Shown piece after piece: positions 17,197-25,651 of a stretch of DNA of 64,000 bases (positions within the stretch are counted from its first letter, which is position 1; each line of letters opens with the position of its first letter). Made by a program: the position numbers and the translations under genes. The notes under the pieces were generated by a model. It ran no database searches. It was not told the origin of the DNA and saw nothing but the letters and a program-made list of their open reading frames with translations. The DNA is taken from the NCBI RefSeq assembly GCF_000384155.1, contig NZ_KB913031.1:930001-994000 (forward strand), given 5' to 3'. This stretch comes from Methylophilus sp. 42. Its GTDB lineage: Bacteria; Pseudomonadota; Gammaproteobacteria; Burkholderiales; Methylophilaceae.

Positions 17197-17945
17197 GCAA
17201 TGATCCCCTCATGCGTACGCAATTTACTCAATAACTCATTCACGTCTTTCACCATGATGCCGGCCGGGCGCTCTGGCGGTGCCGCCACTTTCAGTTGCTG
17301 CACGCTGTCGGTGAGTGCAAGGTTGAGGGAATCCAGTGCAATGGTTTCAATCGGTTTTTTTCTGGCCATCATCAGGTTAGGCAATTTGACATAGCGTGGT
17401 TCGTTCAAACGCAAGTCTGCAGTAATCACGGCTGGCAGAGTCACGCTTAATGTTTGCGTGCCGCCATCAATTTCTCTGACCACGGTGGCCTGATTGTCGG
17501 CAATCGTGATTTGTGAAGCGTAAGTGGCCTGTGGCAGTTTCAATAAAGCGGCCAGCATTTGGCCGGTTTGGCCCGCATCATCATCAATCGCTTGCTTGCC
17601 CAGCAGGATCAGCGATGGCTGTTCGCGTTCGACCATGGCTTTAAGCACCTTGGCGACGGCCAGCGGTTGCAGGCTGTCCGTGGTTTCAATCAACGTAGCA
17701 CGGTCAGCACCCATAGCCAACGCATGGCGCAGGATGTCCTGATTCACTGCGGCACCGATGGTGACGGCAACGATTTCAGTCACAATGCCTTTTTCCTTGA
17801 GGCGGATCGCCTCTTCAATCGCGTTCTCATCAAACGGATTGACGCCCATTTTGACGCCATCAATATCTACATTTGAGCCATCCGCTTTGACGCGGACTTG
17901 AATGTTATAATCAACGACCCGTTTGATCGCTACCAGTGCTTTCAT
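17193..17945 (-). CDS. etfB: Electron transfer flavoprotein beta subunit
   Basis: AMP-binding subunit of ETF, 250 residues, normal length. It begins MKALVAIKRVVDYN; the conserved MGVNPFDENAIEEAIRLKEKG block is at about 33-53; the recognition loop region is LPQATYASQITI; and the C-terminal arm has the group I pattern including NLMMARKKPIE. First gene of the minus-strand etfBA unit, divergent from the lysR regulator gene over an AT-rich 150-bp gap. Confidence 0.96.
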   Translation of the reverse strand: MKALVAIKRVVDYNIQVRVKADGSNVDIDGVKMGVNPFDENAIEEAIRLKEKGIVTEIVAVTIGAAVNQDILRHALAMGADRATLIETTDSLQPLAVAKVLKAMVEREQPSLILLGKQAIDDDAGQTGQMLAALLKLPQATYASQITIADNQATVVREIDGGTQTLSVTLPAVITADLRLNEPRYVKLPNLMMARKKPIETIALDSLNLALTDSVQQLKVAAPPERPAGIMVKDVNELLSKLRTHEGIIA

Positions 17946-18095
17946 AAAACGTTTGCCTTTGTTGGGGTTTTACTCGTAACCGCGTATTTTAAGCCAGCTT
18001 GTAATATTTATTAAATTGATTATTATAATAATATATATCTATTTTTTAGATTGATTTTGACGCGGCGCAAATGTCGTGCAATCCTTTATCCTTCA

Positions 18096-19034
18096 ATGAA
18101 GTACACACTCAGACAGCTGGAAATTTTTGTTGCGATCAGTCGCGCGGGCAGTGTGTCGCGCGCCTGTGATCAGCTTGCCTTGTCGCAATCTGCCGCCAGC
18201 ACTGCCCTGATCGAGCTGGAAAAACAATTTGATATCCAGTTGTTTGACCGTGTCGGCAAGTCTTTGCGTATCAATGAGGCCGGTCAGCAACTGATGCCCA
18301 AAGCGGTCGAGTTGTTGGACAGGGCGCGCGAAATTGAGCGTATGTTGCAGGGACAGCAGGGCTATGGCCATCTCAAAATCGGCGCGACGCTGACTGTGGG
18401 AAATTACCTGGTCACCTTGCTGGTAGCTAAATTTTTGCAGCAATATCCGCAAAGCCACATCCAATTGCAGGTCCAAAACACACGTACTATCGTCGAGCAG
18501 ATTGCAAATCATACACTGGATTTGGGTATGATAGAGGGCGAGTGTAATCACCCGGATATTGCCGTCGCACCGTGGATTGCCGACGAACTGGTGATTTTTG
18601 CGGCGCCTGCCCATCCGCTGGCAAAGATTGCGCAAACAGGAAAAACCATCCACAAGTCAGATTTATTGTTGCAACCGTGGATCGTGCGTGAAAGAGGTTC
18701 GGGCACACGCGAGACGTTTGACCGTGCCTTCAAGCAGGATTATTCACGGCTCAATATTACGCTGGAGCTGGAGCACACCGAAGCGATCAAACGCGCGGTG
18801 GAGTCTGGGCTCGGCATTGGCTGCATTTCAAGGCTGGCACTTAAGGACGCGTTCAGGCGCGGTAGCCTGGTGCCGATTGAAAACCACAGTTTGCAGTTTC
18901 ACCGCAATTTTTATTTTTTATGGCACAGGCAAAAATATCAGACCGGTGGCATCCGTCAGTTTTTGGCATTTTGCCAGGCGTTCACCCAAGGGGCGACGCG
19001 TAGCGACCTGATCGATATCCCGGCCATTGCCTGA
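18096..19034 (+). CDS. LysR-family transcriptional regulator
   Basis: 312 residues. The N-terminal winged HTH begins MKYTLRQLEIFVAISRAGSVSRAC and continues LSQSAASTALIELEKQFDIQLFDR, typical of LysR proteins. A C-terminal periplasmic-binding-like effector domain follows. The ATG at 18096 fits the family N-terminus; an in-frame TTG at 18051 would add 15 unrelated residues. It is divergent from etfB and 14 bp upstream of the ETF-QO gene, so it probably controls the electron-transfer flavoprotein genes on both sides; the effector is unknown. Confidence 0.9.
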   Translation: MKYTLRQLEIFVAISRAGSVSRACDQLALSQSAASTALIELEKQFDIQLFDRVGKSLRINEAGQQLMPKAVELLDRAREIERMLQGQQGYGHLKIGATLTVGNYLVTLLVAKFLQQYPQSHIQLQVQNTRTIVEQIANHTLDLGMIEGECNHPDIAVAPWIADELVIFAAPAHPLAKIAQTGKTIHKSDLLLQPWIVRERGSGTRETFDRAFKQDYSRLNITLELEHTEAIKRAVESGLGIGCISRLALKDAFRRGSLVPIENHSLQFHRNFYFLWHRQKYQTGGIRQFLAFCQAFTQGATRSDLIDIPAIA

Positions 19035-19048
19035 CAGAAGGAGCAGAG

Positions 19049-20695
19049 ATGGAAAGAGATGTCATGGAATACGATGTGCTGATTGTCGGGGCAGGCCCGG
19101 CCGGCTTGTCCGCAGCCATTCGACTCAAACAATTAGCACAGGCACAAGGCCAGGAGCTGGGCGTGTGCGTGCTGGAAAAAGGCGCCGAAGTCGGTAGCCA
19201 TATTTTTTCGGGCGCTGTGCTGGATCCGAAAGCCTTGCAGGAGCTGTTTCCAGACTGGCAGGCCTTAGGTGCGCCTTTGAATACGCCAGTGAATAAAGAT
19301 ACCTTTGTCGTGCTGGGTGAAGAAAAAGCCTGGGACATGCCTGAGTGGGCCTTGCCGCCGCTCATGGGTAATCATGGTAATTACATTATCAGCCTGGGCG
19401 AAGTCTGCCGCTGGTTGGCGGGGCAGGCAGAGTCGCTGGGTGTGGAAATTTATACCGGTTTTTCTGCGCAATCGCCCAGCTATGATGAGCATGGCCGTAT
19501 GGTAGGCGTGATTACTGGTGATATGGGTCTGGACAAACAAGGCGAGCCAACGGCGAATTACACGCCAGGTATCGAAATTCGCGCCAAATATACGCTGGTG
19601 GCTGAAGGTACACGTGGTTCATTGACCAAGCAGCTGGAAGCGCGTTACGGCTTGCGTACCGCCTCCAGCCCGGCCAAATATGGCATCGGCTTCAAGGAAG
19701 TCTGGCGCGTGAAGCCTGAGTTGCACCAGAAAGGCCTGATTGAGCACACCTTGGGCTGGCCGCTAGATGCCAGTACCGGTGGCGGTGGTTTTATTTATCA
19801 CCATGGCGAGAACCTGGTCTCCGTCGGTTACGTGGTGCACCTGGATTACCGCAATCCTTATTTGTCCCCGTTTGATGTGTTCCAGACCTATAAAACACAT
19901 CCAAAACTTAAGGCTTTATTGCAGGATGGCAAACGCCTGAGCTACGGCGCACGGGCGATTTCTGAAGGTGGCGTGCAATCGTTACCGGAAATGGCCTTCC
20001 CGGGTGGCGCCTTGCTGGGATGCAGTGCTGGCCTGGTTAATGTGCCCAAAATCAAGGGCACGCATTACGCCATGAAATCCGGCATGCTGGCGGCGGAAGC
20101 TGTCTTTGAAGCTGTTGCGCAGGGCAGCCCGGAAGTGCTGACCAGTTATGTGCAAAAGCTACGCGCTTCCTGGGTCTGGCAAGAGTTGTATGCGGTGCGC
20201 AATGTGAAACCGTATTTATCCCGTTGGGGTACTTGGGCAGGCACCGTGCTGGGAGGTGCTGAGATGTGGCTGGCGAATTGGAATATCAGTTTGCCGTGGA
20301 CGCTCAAACACAATTACGCCGACCACGCCACGCTGGCTGAGGCGTCGCAAAGCCGTCAGCCGGTCTACGCTAAACCTGATGGTGTGCTGACGTTTGATAA
20401 ACTCAGTTCGGTCAGTTTGTGCAATATTGCGCATGATGATCATCAGCCCTGCCATTTGAAACTGGGCGTAGCGGATATGCCGGTACGTGTGAACTTGCCG
20501 CGTTACGCTGGGCCAGAGCAGCGTTATTGCCCGGCTGGGGTGTATGAGTTTGTTGAGCAGGCCGGTGAAAAAGCCTTGCAGATCAATGCGCAAAACTGCA
20601 TTCATTGCAAAACCTGCGATATTAAAGACCCGACACAAAATATTAACTGGGTGCCACCAGAGGGCGGTAGCGGACCGAATTACGTTTCGCAGTGA
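19049..20695 (+). CDS. Electron transfer flavoprotein-ubiquinone oxidoreductase
   Basis: Membrane-associated FAD and 4Fe-4S enzyme that passes electrons from ETF to the quinone pool, 548 residues (family about 550). The N-terminal FAD motif is GAGPAGLSAAIRLKQ (residues 14-28). The C-terminal cluster motif CIHCKTCDIKDPTQNINWVPPEGG has the ligating cysteines. GGAG six bases upstream supports the start. With etfBA it makes a complete route from flavin dehydrogenases to the respiratory chain, apparently under the intervening LysR protein. Confidence 0.96.
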   Translation: MERDVMEYDVLIVGAGPAGLSAAIRLKQLAQAQGQELGVCVLEKGAEVGSHIFSGAVLDPKALQELFPDWQALGAPLNTPVNKDTFVVLGEEKAWDMPEWALPPLMGNHGNYIISLGEVCRWLAGQAESLGVEIYTGFSAQSPSYDEHGRMVGVITGDMGLDKQGEPTANYTPGIEIRAKYTLVAEGTRGSLTKQLEARYGLRTASSPAKYGIGFKEVWRVKPELHQKGLIEHTLGWPLDASTGGGGFIYHHGENLVSVGYVVHLDYRNPYLSPFDVFQTYKTHPKLKALLQDGKRLSYGARAISEGGVQSLPEMAFPGGALLGCSAGLVNVPKIKGTHYAMKSGMLAAEAVFEAVAQGSPEVLTSYVQKLRASWVWQELYAVRNVKPYLSRWGTWAGTVLGGAEMWLANWNISLPWTLKHNYADHATLAEASQSRQPVYAKPDGVLTFDKLSSVSLCNIAHDDHQPCHLKLGVADMPVRVNLPRYAGPEQRYCPAGVYEFVEQAGEKALQINAQNCIHCKTCDIKDPTQNINWVPPEGGSGPNYVSQ

Positions 20696-20700
20696 TTGGA

Positions 20701-20746
20701 AAAGGCGTTGCTCCGGCGAATATGCTGAGGGGTAACGCCTTTTTTA
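20701..20746 (+). terminator. Terminator of the ETF-QO gene
   Basis: 9-bp stem AAAGGCGTT/AACGCCTTT (20701-20709 with 20734-20742), a 24-base loop with partial pairing, then a T-rich tail. Confidence 0.7.
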
Positions 20747-20806
20747 TTTTTTGCGTGTGAATACAGGTACTCTTTGGCTTTAATGTTGGCGCAGTGATGT
20801 AAAGTT

Positions 20807-21322
20807 TCTTTCGCCTCTAGGCGAGTCACTTTCTGGTGCTTGTCCCCCAGAAAGTAACCAAAGAGGAAGACACCCAGCCATCACGGCCTTCGGCTTCCTT
20901 GCGTTGCTCAACAAAACAAGCGGTCACGAAACTCGCCCTAGCAGCTTGCACACTGCGCAAGCTGCCGCGGAGCTCAGACAGTCGCTCCCTTCTTCCTTAT
21001 TTTGTCTCCGCTACTCAGCGTGATGGAATGGGATTTATCTCGCCAAACTTACATCGTAGCAATTTGGAAAGTTAGAAAACCAAATTCATTTCTTACAATC
21101 ACCTGCCGTTGCGCTCATTAGGTTTTCGGGGTCCCCATCTGCCGCGCCGAGCAACGCAGGATTGGCGGGGGGTAACTGTTTGAGCTCCGTAGGAGCGAGT
21201 TTTTGATTGCCGCCCGGCAATTCGAGTAGCACAGGAATCAAGCGGAAGTTGGGGTGTCTTGTTCTTTGCCTTCTTTCTTATGGACAAGCATAAGAAAGAA
21301 TGGTCGCCGAAAAGGCGAAATA
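20807..21322. repeat. Large imperfect palindromic element (about 515 bp)
   Basis: This element fills most of a 700-bp gene-free stretch (20696-21397). The left end (20807-20880) and the reverse complement of the right end (21247-21322) align clearly: both read TTTCGCC, then a small hairpin around TGCTTGTCC flanked by (C/A)AGAAAG, then AAAGA, then AAGACACCC. The interior has fragments such as GCAACG and GAGCTC in inverted order. Comparable modular blocks with these phrases occur between genes in many beta- and gammaproteobacteria, to my recollection. A frame at 20836-21075 inside it looks like a shadow of the repeat, not a gene. Confidence 0.75.
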
Positions 21323-21397
21323 GATAGTTCATCAAACAACCTTCCCTTTGAGCAAACAAAGAAAAGTCACACTCACCTATAGACGAAAGAAGACCGT

Positions 21398-22288
21398 TCA
21401 GCGCTTCTGCGTCAGCGCAATAAAAGCAGCAATCCAGCCAATCGCAATGGTGGTGAGCAGCATCAGTCCGCCCACATTAAACAGGTGGAACACCAAGTGA
21501 AAATTGCTTTGGTAATTGTTCGCCAGCAGTTGCACCGGTTGTCTCAGGTTCCACACAATCATGAACAATAGCGCGATGGCAATCAGGCCACCCCCCAGCC
21601 CGTAAGCGCCTCCCATATATAAAAACGGACGGCGGATGAAACTATGCGTAGCGCCAATCAGGCGGCTGACTTCAATTTCGGCTTCGTGAGTGAGTACCTG
21701 CATGCGCACGGTGTTGCTGATGACGGTGATCATGGCAATGCCGAGCAGACTGGCAAAAATGATAGCAATGCGTTTGCCCAACACCAGCATGGAATGCAGG
21801 CGCTCAATCCAGACGCTGTCGATGACTAGCTCTTCGACCTCTCCGCGTTTTTGCAGCAAGTCCTGCACCGGTTTGACTGAAGCAGGTTGCGTGTCCGTCA
21901 GGGTGATAAACAGTGCATCGGGCAGCGGGTTTTGTGGCAGGTCTACGAGCAGGTCTTTTTGCAAAAACTGCGCACCCAACTGCTTGATGGCATCTTCCTT
22001 GGGCACGTAACGCACCACTTTGACTTGCGGCAAAGCCTGGACGTCGTTAATTAGGCGCTGGATCAGGTTGGCATTGGTGGATGACTTGAGGAATGCGCTG
22101 ATTTGCGCATCCTGTTTAATTGAGCGCGACATATCTTGCAGGTTATCCAGACCGACAAACAGCAGGCCGGGCAGGGTGGCGGTGATGCCGATCACCATGC
22201 AGATGGTAAGCGTATTCAGCCAGTGACTTTTTAAGCGCTGCAGGACCAAATCTATGGCCAGCGCGTGTTGATTGAGCCAGTTTTTCAT
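21398..22288 (-). CDS. ftsX: Cell division permease-like protein FtsX
   Basis: Integral membrane partner of FtsE, 296 residues with four membrane helices: one near residues 25-45 and three in the C-terminal half. The large periplasmic loop includes DVQALPQVKVVRYVPKEDAI. The FtsEX complex transmits ATP hydrolysis at the septum to periplasmic amidase activators. It lies 25 bp downstream of ftsE, completing the usual ftsY-ftsE-ftsX operon. Confidence 0.93.
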   Translation of the reverse strand: MKNWLNQHALAIDLVLQRLKSHWLNTLTICMVIGITATLPGLLFVGLDNLQDMSRSIKQDAQISAFLKSSTNANLIQRLINDVQALPQVKVVRYVPKEDAIKQLGAQFLQKDLLVDLPQNPLPDALFITLTDTQPASVKPVQDLLQKRGEVEELVIDSVWIERLHSMLVLGKRIAIIFASLLGIAMITVISNTVRMQVLTHEAEIEVSRLIGATHSFIRRPFLYMGGAYGLGGGLIAIALLFMIVWNLRQPVQLLANNYQSNFHLVFHLFNVGGLMLLTTIAIGWIAAFIALTQKR

Positions 22289-22313
22289 GCACTTATTCTC
22301 GTTAATGGGGCAC

Positions 22314-22991
22314 TCATAACATTGCCGTTTGCGCAGGCATGGCGCTGATGGTTTGCTGGTCGATATGCAAGGTGCGATAGGCGATGGTGCTGACCTGGCT
22401 CACGTCATGCATGGCAATCACCACGGTCACGCCGACATCATTAAAGGCTTTGAGCAACTGCATGATTTCCAGTGAGGCGGCTTGATCCAATCCGCCTGTA
22501 GGTTCGTCAGCAATGACAATCGAAGGGCGGCTGACGACCGCGCGCGCAATGGCAAGCCGTTGTTGCTCACCGCCGGAAAGCGTAATCGGCATGGCTTTTT
22601 CCTTATTCAGCAAGCCGACTTTATCCAGCGCAGCACGCACGCGGCGTGCGGCTTCTTCACCGGTAATGCCCTGTATGCTCAGCGGCAGGGCCACGTTTTC
22701 AAAACTGTTGCGGTCATACAGCAGCTTATGATCCTGAAACACCAGGCCAAAGCGGCGGCGCAGGTAAGGCACCGCATTCGGGTGCAACTGGCTGATGTCC
22801 TGCTGGTTAATCAGGATATGGCCGCTGGAAGGTAATTCTATGCCCGCCATGAGTTTGAGTAAGGTACTTTTGCCGGCACCTGAGTGGCCGGTGACCAACA
22901 CAAAATCGCCTTTGTCTATGCTGAAGCTGACCTGGCGGAACAAGTGTGCGCTATTGGGATAGCGCATACTGACATTATTAAAAACAATCAT
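22314..22991 (-). CDS. ftsE: Cell division ATP-binding protein FtsE
   Basis: ABC ATPase of the FtsEX divisome complex, 225 residues. Walker A is GHSGAGKST around residues 35-43, the signature is LSGGEQQR, and Walker B is IVIADEPTGGLD. It starts MIVFNNVSMRYPN, as usual for FtsE. Located between ftsY and ftsX on the minus strand with short gaps. Confidence 0.95.
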   Translation of the reverse strand: MIVFNNVSMRYPNSAHLFRQVSFSIDKGDFVLVTGHSGAGKSTLLKLMAGIELPSSGHILINQQDISQLHPNAVPYLRRRFGLVFQDHKLLYDRNSFENVALPLSIQGITGEEAARRVRAALDKVGLLNKEKAMPITLSGGEQQRLAIARAVVSRPSIVIADEPTGGLDQAASLEIMQLLKAFNDVGVTVVIAMHDVSQVSTIAYRTLHIDQQTISAMPAQTAML

Positions 22992-23010
22992 AGTTTAAAC
23001 ACTGTCATGG

Positions 23011-23997
23011 CTAGTCATCAATCAGGGCATCAATAAAATCATTGGCGCTAAATGGGCGTAAGTCATCAATACTTTCGCCCACGCCAATAAAGCGTACCGG
23101 GATCTTGCTGGCGGATTGCTGGCTGAGGTGGGCAATGGCTGCAATCACGCCGCCTTTGGCGGTGCCGTCTAGTTTGGTCAAGGCCAGGCCAGTGACGCCC
23201 AGCGCCTCGTTGAACGCTTTGAGCTGGTTGACGGCGTTCTGGCCAGTGTTGGCATCCAGCACCAGCAAAATTTCGTGCGGTGCGCCAGGCAATGCCTTGT
23301 CGATGACGCGTTGCACTTTCTTGATTTCGTCCATCAGGTGTAATTGCGTCGGCAGGCGGCCGGCCGTGTCAGCAATTACCACGTCGATTTTTTTAGCGAT
23401 CGCTGAATTAACCGCATCGTAAATCACAGCAGCCGGGTCACCACTTTCAGACGCAATCACATACACATCATTGCGCTCGCCCCATACCTGCAATTGCTCG
23501 CGCGCAGCGGCACGGAAGGTGTCGCCTGCCGCAATCAGCACGCTATGGCCTTGCGCTTGCAGGTATTTGGCCAGTTTGCCGATGGTGGTGGTTTTACCGG
23601 CGCCGTTAACGCCGACCATCATCATCACATACGGCTGGTGACCACGCACCTCCAGAGGCGACTCCAGCGGTGATAACAGATCAAGCAAGGTGTCTTTAAG
23701 CGCCTGTTTTAACGCAATGGTGTCTTGCAAGTCCTGTTTTTTGACCCGGTTGCGCAGTTGTTCCAGCAAGTATTGCGTGGCGTTCACGCCGACGTCAGAA
23801 GTGAGCAGGATGGTTTCCAGCTCTTCGTAAATGTCTTCATCAATTTTGCCGCCACCAAACAGCGCGCTTAGTTGCCCACCCAACTGCTGGCGTGTTTTGG
23901 CCAGGCCGTTTTTTAAGCGCTGCGTCCAGCTCAGGCTGGTGGCTTCTGTTGCGGGGGGCGTGACGGGCTCGGTTTTTTTAGCAAATGGATTGAACAT
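23011..23997 (-). CDS. ftsY: Signal recognition particle receptor FtsY
   Basis: SRP-receptor GTPase that docks ribosome-nascent chains at the Sec translocon, 328 residues. The acidic N-terminal A region is short (about 25 residues), then the N domain, then the G domain with GVNGAGKT at 129-136, DTFRAAAREQL, VIADTAGRLPTQ and TKLDGTAKGG motifs. It is shorter than the E. coli protein because of the reduced A region, as in many other proteobacteria. First gene of the ftsYEX run; the 190-bp gap to the divergent M16 gene carries its promoter. Confidence 0.95.
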   Translation of the reverse strand: MFNPFAKKTEPVTPPATEATSLSWTQRLKNGLAKTRQQLGGQLSALFGGGKIDEDIYEELETILLTSDVGVNATQYLLEQLRNRVKKQDLQDTIALKQALKDTLLDLLSPLESPLEVRGHQPYVMMMVGVNGAGKTTTIGKLAKYLQAQGHSVLIAAGDTFRAAAREQLQVWGERNDVYVIASESGDPAAVIYDAVNSAIAKKIDVVIADTAGRLPTQLHLMDEIKKVQRVIDKALPGAPHEILLVLDANTGQNAVNQLKAFNEALGVTGLALTKLDGTAKGGVIAAIAHLSQQSASKIPVRFIGVGESIDDLRPFSANDFIDALIDD

Positions 23998-24186
23998 GGC
24001 GGCTGAAAACTCGGTAATATCGTCATTTTAAGCTGAATCGGCGTTTCCTGCCACGATTAGGCGCAGGCGATGGTTGTTCAGGCAGTGATTGTTTAAGCAG
24101 CGCTAGAACTAACCCAGGCGCTGGCTGGTCACAAACAAGACTTTTTGAATCCTTTTTATTCTCCTTCCATTTTGAATCTGGACAAC

Positions 24187-25587
24187 ATGAAAACCCCACT
24201 CAAATTAGCGCGGCATTTAACGCGTCCCTGTTTGCTGGCTGTGCTGATCAGCAGTTACGCGTTACCGGGTCATGCCGAGATTGTGCAAACCACCCTCAAA
24301 AACGGCTTGAAGGTCATTGTGCAGGAAGACCACAGGGCGCCGGTAGTGGTGTCGCAAGTGTGGTATCGCGCGGGCTCGCTGGATGAGGTGAATGGCAAAA
24401 CCGGCGTGGCGCATGTGCTGGAGCATATGATGTTCAAGGGCACCAAAAAAGTCCCTGCCGGGCAGTTTTCGCGCCAGGTAGCTGCGGCAGGCGGCAAGGA
24501 AAATGCATTTACCAGCAAAGACTACACCTGTTATTTCCAGCAACTGGAAAAGTCCCGACTGCCATTATCGTTTCAGCTCGAAGCTGACCGCATGGCCAAT
24601 TTGCAAATTACTGACGCAGAGTTTGCCAAAGAGATTGAAGTGGTTAAAGAGGAGCGGCGCTGGCGCACTGAAGATAAGCCACAGTCACGCGTGAACGAAC
24701 AGTTTGAAGCGTCTGTGTACCGGGCACATCCTTATGGGCGCCCGGTGGTTGGTTTTATGAATGACCTGGAAAACATGACCGCCGCAGATGCGCGCGAGTG
24801 GTACGGTACCTGGTATGCGCCAAATAATGCGACGATCGTCGTGGTCGGTGATGTGAAGGCGCAGGAGGTGTTTGCGCTGGCTGAAAAAAACTTTGGCAAA
24901 CTAGTTGCAAAAGCCTTGCCTGCGCGCAAACCACAAGTAGAGCCTGTGCAGTTGGGCGAGCGCCGCGCCATAGTCAAAGCCCCGGCCAAACTGCCGTATT
25001 TTGTGATGGGCTTTCATGCGCCAGCGCTCAAAAGTGGCGAAGCGTATAGCGAGCAGGACTGGGAGCCTTATGCGCTGGAAGTGTTATCCAGCATTTTGAG
25101 TGGCAACGGTGCTTCGCGTCTCAACCAGAAGCTGGTGCGCGAGCAGGCCATTGCCCTGGAAATTGATACCGCCTATGACAGCACCAACCGAGGCCAGACG
25201 TCAACGTTTGAAGTTGCGGCTTCGCCAAGTGATGGCATCTCGCAGGAAGCCTTGATCAAGGCCATTTGGGGGCAAATTGATGAGCTTAAGAATAATGGTG
25301 TGACGGCTGCTGAATTGCATCGCGTGAAAGCCGCAGTGATTGCGGCGGATGTGTATAAACGTGACTCTGTGTTCTATCAGGCCATGCAAATCGGGCAACT
25401 GGAAACCATGCGCTATCCGCTGTCATTGTTACAGAGCAATGCCGCCAGGGTGCAGGCGGTGACCTCGGAACAAGTGCAGGCGGTGGCTAAAAAGTATTTA
25501 TTGCCGGATCAACTAACTCTGGTCAGCCTGGATCCGCAACCGATGACCACTGATCTGAAACCGGCTGGTCGTCCGCATCAGCACTAA
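24187..25587 (+). CDS. M16 family zinc metallopeptidase, periplasmic
   Basis: 466 residues from the ATG at 24187. A signal peptide ends around SSYALPGHA (about residue 30). The inverted zinc motif HVLEH is at residues 76-80, and the distal glutamate lies in the EIEVVKEERRWRTED block. Two M16 domains follow, as in processing-peptidase-like proteins. The in-frame TTG at 24145 lacks a ribosome site and would spoil the signal peptide. Followed after 64 bp by a related, non-catalytic paralogue; the two probably form a heterodimer like mitochondrial or Sphingomonas M16B peptidases. The substrate is unknown. Confidence 0.9.
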   Translation: MKTPLKLARHLTRPCLLAVLISSYALPGHAEIVQTTLKNGLKVIVQEDHRAPVVVSQVWYRAGSLDEVNGKTGVAHVLEHMMFKGTKKVPAGQFSRQVAAAGGKENAFTSKDYTCYFQQLEKSRLPLSFQLEADRMANLQITDAEFAKEIEVVKEERRWRTEDKPQSRVNEQFEASVYRAHPYGRPVVGFMNDLENMTAADAREWYGTWYAPNNATIVVVGDVKAQEVFALAEKNFGKLVAKALPARKPQVEPVQLGERRAIVKAPAKLPYFVMGFHAPALKSGEAYSEQDWEPYALEVLSSILSGNGASRLNQKLVREQAIALEIDTAYDSTNRGQTSTFEVAASPSDGISQEALIKAIWGQIDELKNNGVTAAELHRVKAAVIAADVYKRDSVFYQAMQIGQLETMRYPLSLLQSNAARVQAVTSEQVQAVAKKYLLPDQLTLVSLDPQPMTTDLKPAGRPHQH

Positions 25588-25651
25588 TTTGATTTTATTT
25601 TTTACTGGTTTTATTTAATGCGCCTGCATCACAGGCGAATCAAGGAACAGC

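Noticed and set aside
16678-17394. 238-codon plus-strand frame
   Set aside because: Antisense to etfA/etfB, both certain genes; composition rich in Gln, His and Ser as expected for the complement.
20836-21075. 79-codon open frame on the plus strand
   Set aside because: Lies wholly inside the palindromic repeat, has no ribosome site and an Arg/Ser-rich composition typical of a shadow frame.
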